This document shows positions 13,701-23,484 of a DNA stretch of 38,816 nt, piece by piece. Position 1 is the stretch's first letter, and every line of letters starts with the position of its first letter. This DNA comes from Trebouxia sp. TZW2008 (lineage: Eukaryota; Chlorophyta; Trebouxiophyceae; Trebouxiales; Trebouxiaceae): assembly GCA_002118135.1 (NCBI GenBank), contig BDIU01000594.1:1-38816 (forward strand). The letters are read 5' to 3'. The translations under genes and the position numbers were made by a program. The notes under the pieces are model-generated. The model was not told where the DNA came from. It made no database searches and saw only the letters and a program-made list of their open reading frames with translations.

Positions 13701-15167
13701 ATGGATTCCAAGACTTCGTCTCAACAGAAGCTAGCGCAGGGTTCCAAATTGTGTTGAGGTGGACTTGGTGCAGCTTACACTGCAAGACCTTGCAGGCATC
13801 CTTCAGTGTTTCATGCTTAACTCTGTGTGGTGCAAGCGCATTTGCAGCAGGATGGCATGCTCTCCCATGTAGCTGTGATCAGCTAAGTTTCTGCACTGTA
13901 AACATGGTATATGCAACCCCCTATACAAGCAAATTTTTGGTCTGTCCTGCTGGCAGAACCTGTGCTGTTTTGAGGTGCTGAATGTCGGTCAATGGTCGCA
14001 ATGCTGAACAATAACAATCGTGCTCCTGAGTGACATGCAGCACGCAGCTGCTGGCATGCATGCGAGCTGTTTCAGGGCGACATTACTTCATGCCATCAAT
14101 CTTTTGCAGCACTGCGTTGTACAGACTGCATTTGCCATCATCTTGAGGCATGTCTCACAGAAAGCTCCAAAGAGCAATGATTTCAGTGCGATCTGTGCCT
14201 GTCACAGGTATAGGCGGCATGTCATAGAAGACAGATGGACAGCCATCAGGTATGCCATCAGCATGGCTCAGCAAGGTGATATAGTAGTGGTGACCGGCAA
14301 AGGCCACCGTGACTGGACTGAGGTTTCAGATGGTGCTGATGGTACTGTACTGGTAAGCGCATTCTCAAAACACAAAATGCCGACATCCTTGTGCTCTTGC
14401 TGTTGATGTCAGCTTTGCTCCAGATCCTGGTGTTTACACTTTGAGCTTGATTTGTACCTATCGTGACTTTCATGCTTGCTTGAGTGTGTGCACAACATGG
14501 TATACCTGTAGTGTCGTGTTGATACCATATGAGACAAATACAAACCTAGACAGATCTGCATGGCAGCAGTGGCCTGACAGTCCACCGTGCGCTGGATGCT
14601 GCACCCGCTACAAATGGGATACCATACCCTTGTGTCCTGCCACTATTTCATTGTACAGCTGCAAATGCATGTGTATGCACAGATTGTGCTGAAACCTGCT
14701 CTTACATACTGTTGCTTCATCTGCCCTGAGGTTTGTTTGCTGTTTGCTCAGAAGTGCAAATGACTCTCTGAGCAGAGTGCATGCTGGTCCTTATGCAGAA
14801 TGCAGGTGCACAGGATAAGGTGATTGCATGAGCGCCACATGACCCACACATTTGCCACATGATTAATGATATCTGCCACATGATCAACAACATCTGCCAT
14901 GTGACTAATGGCATTTACTACTGATGTTGCTCTGTTTGCTGTCAGGGGTGGCTTGATGACAGAGTAGAGTGCCGGCATGCTATCTCCTCCTTGACTCACT
15001 TTAGTAATCACCCAGACTTGGACCGTAGCGAGCTGCCATTCATGCGAGTGTCAAAGAAAGGCAGTAAAGGCAACGACAGGAGCTCGCGGTCAAGCGAGCA
15101 GTATGAAACAAAGGATGCACGAGAAGGCCGCTTCTGGGAGCTGGGCGAGTTTGTTCCTCCAGTATGA
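7769..15167 (+). CDS. murE: Plastid MurE-like protein, probable pseudo-ligase
   Basis: Homologue of UDP-MurNAc-tripeptide ligase; in Arabidopsis this protein is a plastid RNA-polymerase-associated factor (PAP11). Exons: 7769-8065, 8128-8236, 8300-8355, 8625-8680, 8795-8903, 9298-9607, 9984-10149, 10503-10667, 11383-11573, 12058-12299, 12770-13012, 13464-13669, 14208-14352, 14946-15167; phases agree, 838 aa. The first ~60 residues are Arg/Ser/His-rich with few acids, fitting a transit peptide. Fold landmarks remain: VKPGDL, ITG-x-x-GKT, FDVVVFTN, VVNLDD, GRNNVYNVLAA, GKGH and a WLDDRVECRHA tail. Catalytic motifs do not: P-loop GCVGKTC (313-319) for GTNGKTT, no DHLDYHG after FTN, VDSANSP (598-604) for VDYAHTP, GCEGELTD for GCGGDRD, QNQR (657-660) for DNPR. 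Intron 10 starts with GC. Uncertain: the start codon, the exon 1/2 junction, intron 4 (in-frame if retained) and the exon 9 acceptor. Confidence 0.88.
10784..10881. repeat. Imperfect TGCATGCAGTGCAAA tandem repeat in a MurE intron
   Basis: Within intron 8 the word GCATGCAGTGCA recurs about three times, with related AAGTGCAAA and GATGCAGCA variants between copies. TGCATGCA is itself palindromic. The copies are imperfect and no function can be read from them; slippage-type expansion of a TGCA-rich intron is the simplest explanation. Confidence 0.6.
12561..12606. repeat. Three copies of TGCGTAGCAGCACA
   Basis: Three head-to-tail copies of TGCGTAGCAGCACA lie inside the GC-AG intron 10 of the MurE-like gene. 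The first copy is followed by an extra atag and the last two are directly adjacent. This is a simple short tandem repeat. Confidence 0.75.
14834..14915. repeat. 21-bp-period repeat around TGCCACATGAT in a MurE intron
   Basis: Within intron 13 the motif GCCACATGA(C/T) appears four times (near 14835, 14853, 14874 and 14895), the last three at exactly 21-base spacing with similar intervening sequence (taatgatatc, caacaacatc, taatggcatt). The fourth copy is diverged to GCCATGTGAC. Confidence 0.7.
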
Positions 15168-18007
15168 AAATGCCATGCTTCGACTCTGTGTACCCTGAAG
15201 TTACACCAGTATGTACCAGTATTGTTTTATTTGTGCATGTTCACAAATGAACCTGTTTCAGCAAAGGCACTGTCCTGTTTTGCAGCAGAACGTGCAAGTG
15301 GCAAGTATAGCTGTTTTGAAATGGCGTCAAAAGTGCACAGAATGAATCTATGTTGCTGGCTAATGTCGGCTTTGTCGTCTGCTGGTCTCGTCATGCTAAG
15401 CAGGGGAGATCTCCCAAGCTTCCTCTAAATTTTGATCTGACAGGCTTGTCAGGCCTAGGCTGGACTAAGCAGAAATGGCTGAAAGAAGTTGCACAAGCTA
15501 TTTGCAAGCATGTCTCACTGAGCTTGTGATCTTGGTAGTCTGCAAAAGCTTTCGGCCTTTGTGCATTCTTGTTCCATTCTGCAAGATAGTGTGGATGCTG
15601 CTGTGGTGTGTGGATGCATGCTCCAATATGTTGTGACATCGGGCATAGCAGAGCGTACTGTACATACCAGCAGCGCAATCAGTGAATGTGCATCACATCT
15701 GTAGAGGTCTAGATATGAGCAATGAATGCTGAACTCTTGTACACGCTTGGTCACATGGGCACCTCAGACACTGACCAAGAAGCGGCGTATGTCATCAGTC
15801 AGATAGTACAACCCAACATGCACACTGCCTTCTGCGGCAGCTGACAAGGTACAAACTCCAATATGGGTTTAGGGTTCAATATGCGTAGCAGCTTGACGAT
15901 TTTGCACCAGAAGCTGTTGGACACCCCAAAATTTTTGGCTAGAAGGTATGCTTGAGCCGATGCCATCACAGCATGCCAAAACAGGGTACAGGAAAAACTT
16001 GGCATGAGCCCAAGTTGTCAAGGATCAGCAGCACCAAGGTACTGCAAGTTGAGAGCAAGCTACACCTGCATGCAGTATGACGCCAACACATAGTTACAAA
16101 AGAGATAGGACCTATGCATCCACCACATTGACAACATACGTGCACGTTATTACACATACAAATGTATGTTCACTGATTGCCAAGATTGATCATACTTTAC
16201 AAAGTGAGGGAGTCTGTGTGTGTGTGCACAGCGCAAAAGCTCAAACTTGCAAGCTCAAAAGCCAGTGAGGCATGTCTACAAATCAGTCAAGAGAGCTGCG
16301 CAACACGCAGTATGCATAGATGCAGGCATACATCCAACATGACGCTTGCACGTGATACTTACCGATTCCAGGCTCAAGTGAGAGTGTGGAAGATATCGCA
16401 CACCTTTGTTTGACATACAAACCAGCTGAAGTTTTGATAGCCCTTTTAGACAATGGCCTGACCTTGACTTCTAGGCGAGAGCTGATTGTGCTGCCAGAGA
16501 AACAGAAAGAGATCTGCAAGCTTCTTGCGCTAGATTTGCCGCTGTATCGAATTCAAGCGAGCTGGGAGGAGATTGTTCCTTTGATAGCCACCCTGCTCAG
16601 ACAACTGTTTGTTTAGAATCCTAAGTTGAGCCTGATTTACCTGCTGGCATTGGAGACGTTGAAGAGCAACCCGTCAGTAAAGCAGGAGCCAGTTCCATGT
16701 TGGGCTGTGTGGCCAAGACCGAGCAGTGAATGAGACACAGAGCAGCACGTTACTCATCAACTGCTGTCAGGCTGTGGTGCTTGATGTAGAGCATACATGA
16801 GTAAAAGTAGAAGCCACAAGAGGCAGGCTCCATTATGTTGTCTGCGGAATGCTCCTGAATTAGCTCAGAAGCACTGTTGCCTGTTGGCAAGGCTGTCTGC
16901 AGTACCTCTGTCGGTGGACTGCAGCTGTGGTGAGATGGGCACGTTGGCCTTTCCCTGGCTGGTGTATTGCTGACAGCATTGCGCTCAATGACAATGGTAA
17001 GCTGGGCAGCCTACCTCAACATCAAATTTTACACACCCCTCACGGTGTTCGAGGGTGCAAAGCATTGTCATGGTGGTCAGCAAGTCTGTTACTACTCTTT
17101 AACTAGTAGTCACAGTTGACGAAGCAGTAGTTTAGCAGCGCAACTAGCTATTTGGACTGTTCCAGTTGTTCTGCAATAGGGTAGAGCATACATATAGCGA
17201 CAGCTAGTTTTAAACTGTACAAGCTGTTAGGATAATGTACACACTCACAGACACCCCATGCTTACGTGTCAAGCAGTGCAGCTAAGAGCAAGTAAGCTCC
17301 AAGCTATCACTAAATACAGGTTGCCCTTTCACCTGGGAGCCCAAGCAAAACCTGCAAGACAGCCTGGGACAGCAATTGACTGACTCCCTTTTTTGCCAAG
17401 AAGCACAGCCACATCCCTGTTGACTGCTTCAGCTGGTCTCTTCACAATAAGATTATACACGATCATATTGTTGGGATTGAGTTGGTGCATGCGGATTGAT
17501 CAGACTGTTGCAGACATTGCTCATGCTGAGGCAGTGTTGATGTCAGCTGAGGCTGCCAGACCTTGCAGTGCAACAGCACAGTTGCCAAGCTGGAATGGCG
17601 TTGTTGCGCTCCCTTAGTTTGCACCTCAGCACATTGAGGCAGTCATTCAAGAGACTGCTGCTGACTCTTGTCTTGTGGTGCTGCTTGGCATGCCAGCATC
17701 TGTATTGGCATCAGCGGAGGTGTGCAGTCCACTAGGCAAAAAGTACTGCTGAGCTGCACCTACAGTCAAGCGCAAGAAAACATTTTCGGTATCTACTGGG
17801 TAGGCGAGTGTACTGTGGTAGGCTGCCACAAAGAGTCTACAGCATGCAGTACAAGGTGTACAACATTTGGTGCTGATGACCATGCATCACGTCATGATAC
17901 ATCGCAACAATTGGCAACATTGCATTGATCAAGACAGTGGGAGGTGAGCACAAACCATGAAAGATAGAATGCAATGCAATGTACCAAGCAGGGGCGTGTG
18001 GCGTGGT
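15168..18007. other. 2.8-kb stretch without a confident gene
   Basis: This runs from the MurE stop codon to the 3' end of the next minus-strand gene. It should contain the MurE 3' UTR. A possible terminal exon is listed separately at 16371-16616. A short telomere-like word, GGGTTTAGGGTT, lies at 15865-15876. Several other frames show isolated protein-like stretches with splice-like ends (for example minus-strand sequence around 15760-16010), but no consistent multi-exon chain could be assembled on either strand. From about 16620 to 18000 I see nothing that supports coding. Confidence 0.45.
16371..16616 (+). CDS. Possible terminal exon of an unidentified plus-strand gene
   Basis: After a plausible acceptor (ttaccgattccag) the frame stays open for about 80 codons and ends in TAG at 16614-16616. 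The peptide has regular hydrophobic spacing, for example EVLIALLDNGLTL and WEEIVPLIATLLRQLFV, and looks like folded helical protein. The minus strand of the same interval has a strong GTAAGTAT donor next to position 16368, so an overlapping minus-strand exon is the competing reading. I do not recognise the family and found no upstream exon. Confidence 0.28.
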   Translation, partial: GSSESVEDIAHLCLTYKPAEVLIALLDNGLTLTSRRELIVLPEKQKEICKLLALDLPLYRIQASWEEIVPLIATLLRQLFV

Positions 18008-18951
18008 TCACCTGCTGCAGCTGCTCCCACTGCTACCATGAAAGCCCCGCTTTTGGCCCCTGAAGGCAGCAGGCAGATTGAAATATGGCACATCAGGCAT
18101 GATTGCAACAGTTGCTACCCGACCTTGTTGCAGACTATTATTGTCAGGGACGTTGAGATGTGCACAAGCTTGCAGATGATAGAGGAAAAGTAGCGCAACA
18201 GCACCTGCAGCCATGCCCAGGGGTCCAGCAACTACGCCACCTGCTGCAGCCCCAGCAACTGCTGCAGCTGCTGTGGCCCCCTTGTTCTGTGCCATGTAAT
18301 GCAGCAGAAACGGCAGCCTGTTTGAGTGGGAATCTGGCAAGGCTTCAGATCCCTGTCATGTCCAAAAGTGTTGTCAGAGACACAGCACAGGCTGCACGTT
18401 GTATCAAAAATGCGCAAAAGTTGTGCTTAAAGAGCTTGTAGCAGGCGCTGAACATGGATACTATTACCTGCACGTCTTGGCGCAGCAGCGTGTAATTTGG
18501 AACATACGCCCAGGCTGAAGCCAGTGGTGCTGAAGCTGACTGATAAGCTGTGATCAGCGAAAAACGTTTACCAGCTGCTGCTGGCTGCTTCCCAGCATCT
18601 TCGCTGGGCGGTGGTGGCGAGGTTGGCTCTTGGGCTTGGCGATCACAGTGCGTCTGAGCGCCTGAGGAGCTCGCAGACTGATCAGATACTGAAGCAGCTG
18701 CGGGCTGGTGTGCGCTTGCAGATGGCGAAGCTTCTTGACTGAGGCTGCGTTTATCAGATAACGGCTGACTGTCGGCTGTACTGGACGCACTGTCTAGGGC
18801 TGGAGCCGGGGAGTTGAGGATGTCCTCGAGATCGTCTAGGTGTTGAGCTTGGCCTCCTGCATATCACAAGTATGAGGCATATGTACGCCGTCTGAACGAT
18901 TTGCAAACAGCATTGCCTACCGTTGCGAAATCGCGTGTTCAAGTAGTCCAT
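18008..18951 (-). CDS. Unknown protein with Ser/Ala/Pro-rich N-terminus and Gly/Ala membrane segment
   Basis: Three exons with agreeing phases, 18951-18921, 18856-18468 and 18352-18008, give 254 aa beginning MDYLNTRFRNGGQAQHL. Residues 1 to about 110 are acidic then low-complexity (Ser, Ala, Gln, Pro, including an SPPPPS run). Residues about 112-140 are more ordered (RFSLITAYQSASAPLASAW). From about 164 to 196 comes an alanine- and glycine-rich hydrophobic stretch (AGAAAGGVVAGPLGMAAGA) with glycine-zipper spacing, consistent with a membrane-inserting helix or hairpin. Exon 2 is clearly coding: one frame is open through about 390 bases flanked by good splice sites. The last exon may be longer or continue differently, since a GTCGGG near position 18123 could act as a donor. 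No family recognised. Confidence 0.55.
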
Positions 18952-19214
18952 ATGCTACTTCCAAAGCAGCACATGCATGTGAAGCAGACTTTGCCTAGCA
19001 GAGCTCCGTGCGCCCTTTACGCAAGCGCCGGCCTGATTTGCATGCTTGTCGACGGTCAATGACTGCTCAACCTGTTTCTGTGCAGGGGCAATTGCCCGGG
19101 GTTCGCTGGTCAGCCAACTTGCCAAACAAGCAAGCCTGCATCTCTGTCGAAGTCGTGTTGGAAGCTGATCAGCTCATAACAATCAGCCAGGAGGTGATGT
19201 CCATGGGGGTTAAT

Positions 19215-19233
19215 CTAGGGTTTAGGGTAGGGG
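19215..19233. promoter_or_regulatory. Telo-box-like element (CTAGGGTTTAGGG)
   Basis: CTAGGGTTTAGGGTAGGGG lies about 265 bases upstream of the start codon of the minus-strand gene at 18951. Plant telo-boxes (AAACCCTA) occur in promoters of growth and translation genes and bind telomere-repeat-like factors. Position fits a promoter element, but a degenerate interstitial telomere fragment is equally possible. Confidence 0.4.
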
Positions 19234-19377
19234 ATTAATATTGCCATGCAGGACAGCACGCTACCAATATGTTCAGAACAAGACGCACAACACCTATTTC
19301 TCCTTGAGCACAGAGATTGGGCTGCTACTTTGCAAGTTGCAAAGTAGAACGCTTTCATTTTGTTATCATGCTTGCTG

Positions 19378-19947
19378 CTATTTAGAGGATGCTAGGAAGT
19401 TCACAGGCTGACTCAGAGCACATAGTTTGAACAGCAATCCGTTGCCAGTACAGCAGGTAACAAGATTCGAGTCCTGACAGAGAACTGCTTTAACAAAGCG
19501 AATTTCTCCTATATGGGAATATGATGTAACAAACAGCCCAAGCATATCCTCAGTGAGCTTTCTAGGCTGTACAGTTACGCACATCATGACATGCCCACAG
19601 CAAGCCCCTGGCATTGCACGATACTGTACCCAAGGGAAAGTCTGCTGCTTCCTTCATACTAAAGCAGTCCAAAAGGACCGAGTTGTGATCTCAAATGGAT
19701 AGCCTGCATAAGTGACGAAACGCAGATATATAAGATGTAATCAGCTGTGCCTATGCAAGTACTGATGTCCCTCATGCACAACCCCTTGTAACCTGGTAAA
19801 ATCAAACATACGCCTAAGACATTTGCGACCCCACAGTGTGCATAACTGAAACGTAGAATTGAAACGTACCAGAGAAGGAAAGTTAGCTGACACAAAGACA
19901 AATAGGCAGCTTGGCAGCAAAGTGAGCAAGCTGAATCTTGACGACAT
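19378..19947 (-). CDS. Candidate small secreted protein (88 aa)
   Basis: A start codon at 19947 opens a 26-codon exon (to 19870) whose peptide looks like a signal sequence: MSSRFSLLTLLPSCLFVFVS followed by AN, a reasonable cleavage site. It ends at a GTACGT donor in phase 0. A second exon in the matching phase, 19566-19378, follows a CAG acceptor and encodes PRKLTEDMLGLFVTSYSHIG and on to a stop, with four cysteines including an adjacent pair (TCCTG). The whole protein would be secreted and small. There is no homology support and other acceptors are possible, so this is a structured guess. Confidence 0.33.
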
Positions 19948-20230
19948 CCTGCAACAGTTCAGACTAGCAAAAAGGGACATCTCTGAACAATAGATTCATT
20001 CTCTATATCCTTTGTCAGTGGCAACGCAGGGATCTGCTGTACTCAGCAATGAAAATATGTGCAGAATCGGGTGGCAAAAATGGCAAAACTGCCGGCTGCA
20101 GAATCACTGGCTCAACCTGCAAAACAAATTCCAATCAACTGCTCCTGTGCCATATAAAATGCTTCATGGCATGGCCTCAGGGCTTCTCATGTTCTCATGC
20201 CCAGCCAAATCTGTCGGCAATGCAACTACA

Positions 20231-20334
20231 AGTAGTACAGCTAGCAGAAGCTGACCAACACAGCTTGCAGCAGCTATGCAGCACAGCTAGTAGCTGCTCA
20301 GTAGTACAGCTGGGAGCAGCTTAGTAGTACAGCT
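20231..20334. repeat. Three copies of AGTAGTACAGCT overlapping a kinase stop codon
   Basis: Perfect 12-base copies AGTAGTACAGCT lie at 20231-20242, 20300-20311 and 20323-20334, among further CAGCTAG/CAGCAGCT words. The last copy overlaps the end of the minus-strand kinase gene and encodes its final Tyr-Tyr, suggesting that the C-terminus grew out of, or seeded, this repeat. Confidence 0.65.
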
Positions 20335-22771
20335 TCTTGTCACTGCCAAAGCTAGATGACATTCTGGGCTTGGTGCTTTGAGCAGCCTTGGCAGCAAGTG
20401 CAGCAACTTCTTCTTCACTTTGCCGGCAGCTGCCAGTTTGCATGCTGAGAGGGATCTGAAGCAGGCTGGTGTTCAGTTCTGCCAAATTTGGTGGCATGTC
20501 CTTCATCACCCAAGGATGGCGCAGTATCTGCTGAACTGTGATGCGTGTGTCTGGGTTTACTTCTAAGAGTCTGCTCAGCAGGTCTTTGCATTCTGGAGTC
20601 AGGCCCTGCATGCAAACATCAGCATGTTGTGATGATGCTGGTTTGACACATGAGATGCCATTGAGCTCGCAACACAATGGCCAGCAAAAAGTGTATATGT
20701 AAATACCTGCAATTCAAAAATGTCCCTGATAACATAGCATTGCACTGAACATCACCCTGCTGTTTTTGACACCATCAAAGTGAGTAAGGATGAACACTGC
20801 AAACCCAAGCCCCAGCTTGACATTGTGACATTGACAACAGTGACTAGAGTCACGTCAACAGACACAAAGGGACCTGGCTTGTTGTCGCACTGCCAATTGC
20901 AGATAAGCAATATTTGTTTACTTTGCTTTTTGCCATTTTGCACCAGGCATCATGATAATGTCAGGCATGCTTAGGCGGCCACTTTATGACGCTTACGACT
21001 GATTGCACAAGAGAGTGTCTTGCCAGAACCATTATTTCAAGTCAAAAATAGGCTGTAAATCTGCACAGGCTGTGCGAGTCATGCGTAAGAAAGCAGGTTT
21101 ACCGTAGGTTGCTGGTAATCTGCCTTTAAAATCCTGGGCAGCATCTTTTGCAGGACTGCCTGGACTTCCAAACCTTCATCTTCTTTGCGGCGGAAGGGGA
21201 AGCAGCCCGTGAGCATGCAGTACAGCAGGATGCCGCAGGACCAGATGTCCGCCATCTTGCCGGCATACTTGTTGTACAGCAGCACCTCTGGAGCTACATA
21301 CTCAGGAGTCCCTGTGCACATGACATCGGAGTTGGCACATGCAAACAAACAGCTCCTGACAAGTCTTTGCAACACTGAGAATGGACACTTCACAAGATCA
21401 GACGACTGCCACCTTCCCTCTGTATTTGTTGTAAAGCAGCGCCTATCAGAGTCTAGAGCCATACTCAGATTCCTGTGTGCACGACCATGGACTCAGCAAG
21501 TGTACAGCAAGTCTAAGGCGACCTGCATGGCGGTGAATCACATGATGTCCTAGATCGGTACAGAACAACAACATGCTCTTCGCGAAGCCGATACAGAACT
21601 GCATGTCCTGAAAAGTGATGTGAAAGGTTGATATGGCACTCCAGGCTCGTGCATATGGCTCTGCATACACTGCTTACCGCACATGGTCTTGCTGATGGAG
21701 GCACACAGCTCATCTTTACTGTACCCAAAGTCACATAGCTTCAGCTGTGGTTGCTCTGATGAGTCCATCAGCAGTGTGTTCTCTAGCTTGATGTCCCGGT
21801 TGGCGATGCCCATCTGCATCAGACAGCTGACAGTTTGAACCAGAAGATAGGCCATGCCATTCTTTCACTGCCTGATGCATTTAAAACTGTAAGCAGACAT
21901 GTTAGCTTTGAATCATGATATGGCATGACAGCCCTAGGAATGCTCAGTCGTATTTCAACACTGAGCAAGCATGAGCATGCTGTGAAATGCAGTGAGCGAC
22001 AGCTTGGGCCAGGCGCCATGACTTGACGTCAAGGCCCGTGGTGACTGTGGCCAGAGTTCAACAAAGGACTTTTGTTTACAGTGCCTGCAAGCGCTACTTG
22101 CCTGATGACAGTAATCCACCGCAATAATGAGCTGTTGAAAGAGCCACCGAGCTTCATCCTCCATCAATGCACGGTCATATGCAGTGTTGTGCCGTTCGAT
22201 GTAGTCTACCAAATCCCCACCAGGTGCAAACTCACTGACTATGCCCAGATACTGCGGTGTCAGGAAGACCTCATGCAGCTGCACAATGTTGGGATGCATG
22301 CAGCATAGTCGCTGGTTGAGGATCTCCTTCCCAGCTGCTTTGATACTGCAGTGGTCAAACAACATTTAGCATGTTGCAATGTGAAGTTGACAGTTACAGA
22401 CGCCATATCCAGCAGAATCGGGTGGGAACAAAGATACGCAGGACATGTAAGCCCCAACGCTGAGCACTGTCTGCTGAAGCCAACTTCACAGACCATGCTG
22501 ATAGCCATTTTGGTGTGAAGGCAGTTGAACACATGACAGCAAGACCTGAAGGCACTCACGTTGTGCTGCCTCGGTCGATAAACTTGATGGCAACTTGTTG
22601 CTTTGTAACAGTGTCTTCCGCGAGCACCACGAAGCCAGACGCGCCTACACCAATGTCTGCAACCTTGTCGTATTTCTGGTGTTCCAAAAGGGGGTTCGGC
22701 ACAATTTCCGGGGCAAGGACCGTTGTCGGCGTTGCTTGATCAATTGCAACCACGCTGCGCAACGACAGCAT
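20321..22771 (-). CDS. SnRK2-like serine/threonine kinase, copy A
   Basis: Stress-activated kinase of the SnRK2 type. Exons 22771-22560, 22345-22102, 21813-21678, 21311-21103 and 20605-20321 join in phase to 361 aa. Glycine loop IGVGASGFV (40-48); ATP lysine K63 in VAIKF; helix-C Glu78; catalytic loop [10 protein letters not shown] (155-164) with Asn where HRD kinases have His; DFGYSK from 180, a SnRK2 hallmark; [11 protein letters not shown] from 198; WSCGILLY; and a C-terminal [15 protein letters not shown] segment resembling the SnRK2 regulatory box. Intron 2 begins with GC (CATCAG/GCAAGT); the paralogue at 25.4-27.8 kb has CATCAG/GTAAAA at the same codon. It has one more intron than that paralogue, before [10 protein letters not shown]. 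The N-terminus is short (about 33 residues before the kinase domain) with no lipidation signal. Confidence 0.9.
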
Positions 22772-23484
22772 GATGGCTTTAGCCTTGAGGTGCGTGCACA
22801 GCCAACGAAAGCCTTACGCATACACGAAACCGAGATTATGACATCACAGGCTCAGCGGCCTCACCTAGGACTGCCAAGGACGCTCCTGATTTTCACAAGA
22901 CCAGGTTTAGAGGGGATACGAGGTTGACTCGGTCGCTCTACCTTGCTATCCGGGTTTGCCGCAGGTACGCTATCTGCTTGCAACGGTCCACGCGAGTCTA
23001 AGTCACTGCTACTTGTTCTGACACTTGTGCTGCGTCCGCAGCATGCAAGAGGCATTTTGAGGGCCAAGCGGCAGGCTCTCAGCAGCGAAGCGCTGCTGGT
23101 GCTTGCAGCACGCTCGCACGCGTCACTGCAGCGACGCGACGATGTGCATGCTCAAAATTGGTTCCGCGGCAGACGAGCTAGCTTGACATGACTAAGGCTT
23201 GTGAATGCGCGCAGTCTTCCTCTTCCTCTTCGCTTGCCTGCTTGCAGACAGGCTTGCAGATCTGCTTTCACCGACTTTGCTCTCTCGTATCCTCGCTCAC
23301 GACTGTTGCGCAGTGGCAGAGTGGATTGGGCTGCGCCGGGAAAGAAGTCACTTCGACTTACAGCAGTTCAATTTAAGCAGGTCGATACCCCGCAACCGAC
23401 GGCAAGCAAGTTGCAACTTCACAATACTGCCCATCGGCGGGACTGTTGGCATTGCCCGGCCCTGCTCACGCCATTCAGCTGGTA
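22772..23484. promoter_or_regulatory. Divergent intergenic region between SnRK2-like A and USP
   Basis: These 713 bases separate the start codons of two divergent stress-related genes and must contain both promoters. The interval is CG-richer than nearby introns, with gcgcgc, cgacgcgac and acgcgt words around 23050-23180. No individual element is confidently identifiable. Several plus-strand frames are open for 60-120 codons (23188-23564) but overlap each other and the USP 5' region, so they are taken as 5' UTR. Confidence 0.4.

Noticed and set aside
16283..16519. Minus-strand exon ending at a strong GTAAGTAT donor
   Set aside because: The donor is good, but no acceptor downstream gave a continuing frame, and the plus-strand frame over the same bases has more regular protein character. 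Left unresolved with low confidence.
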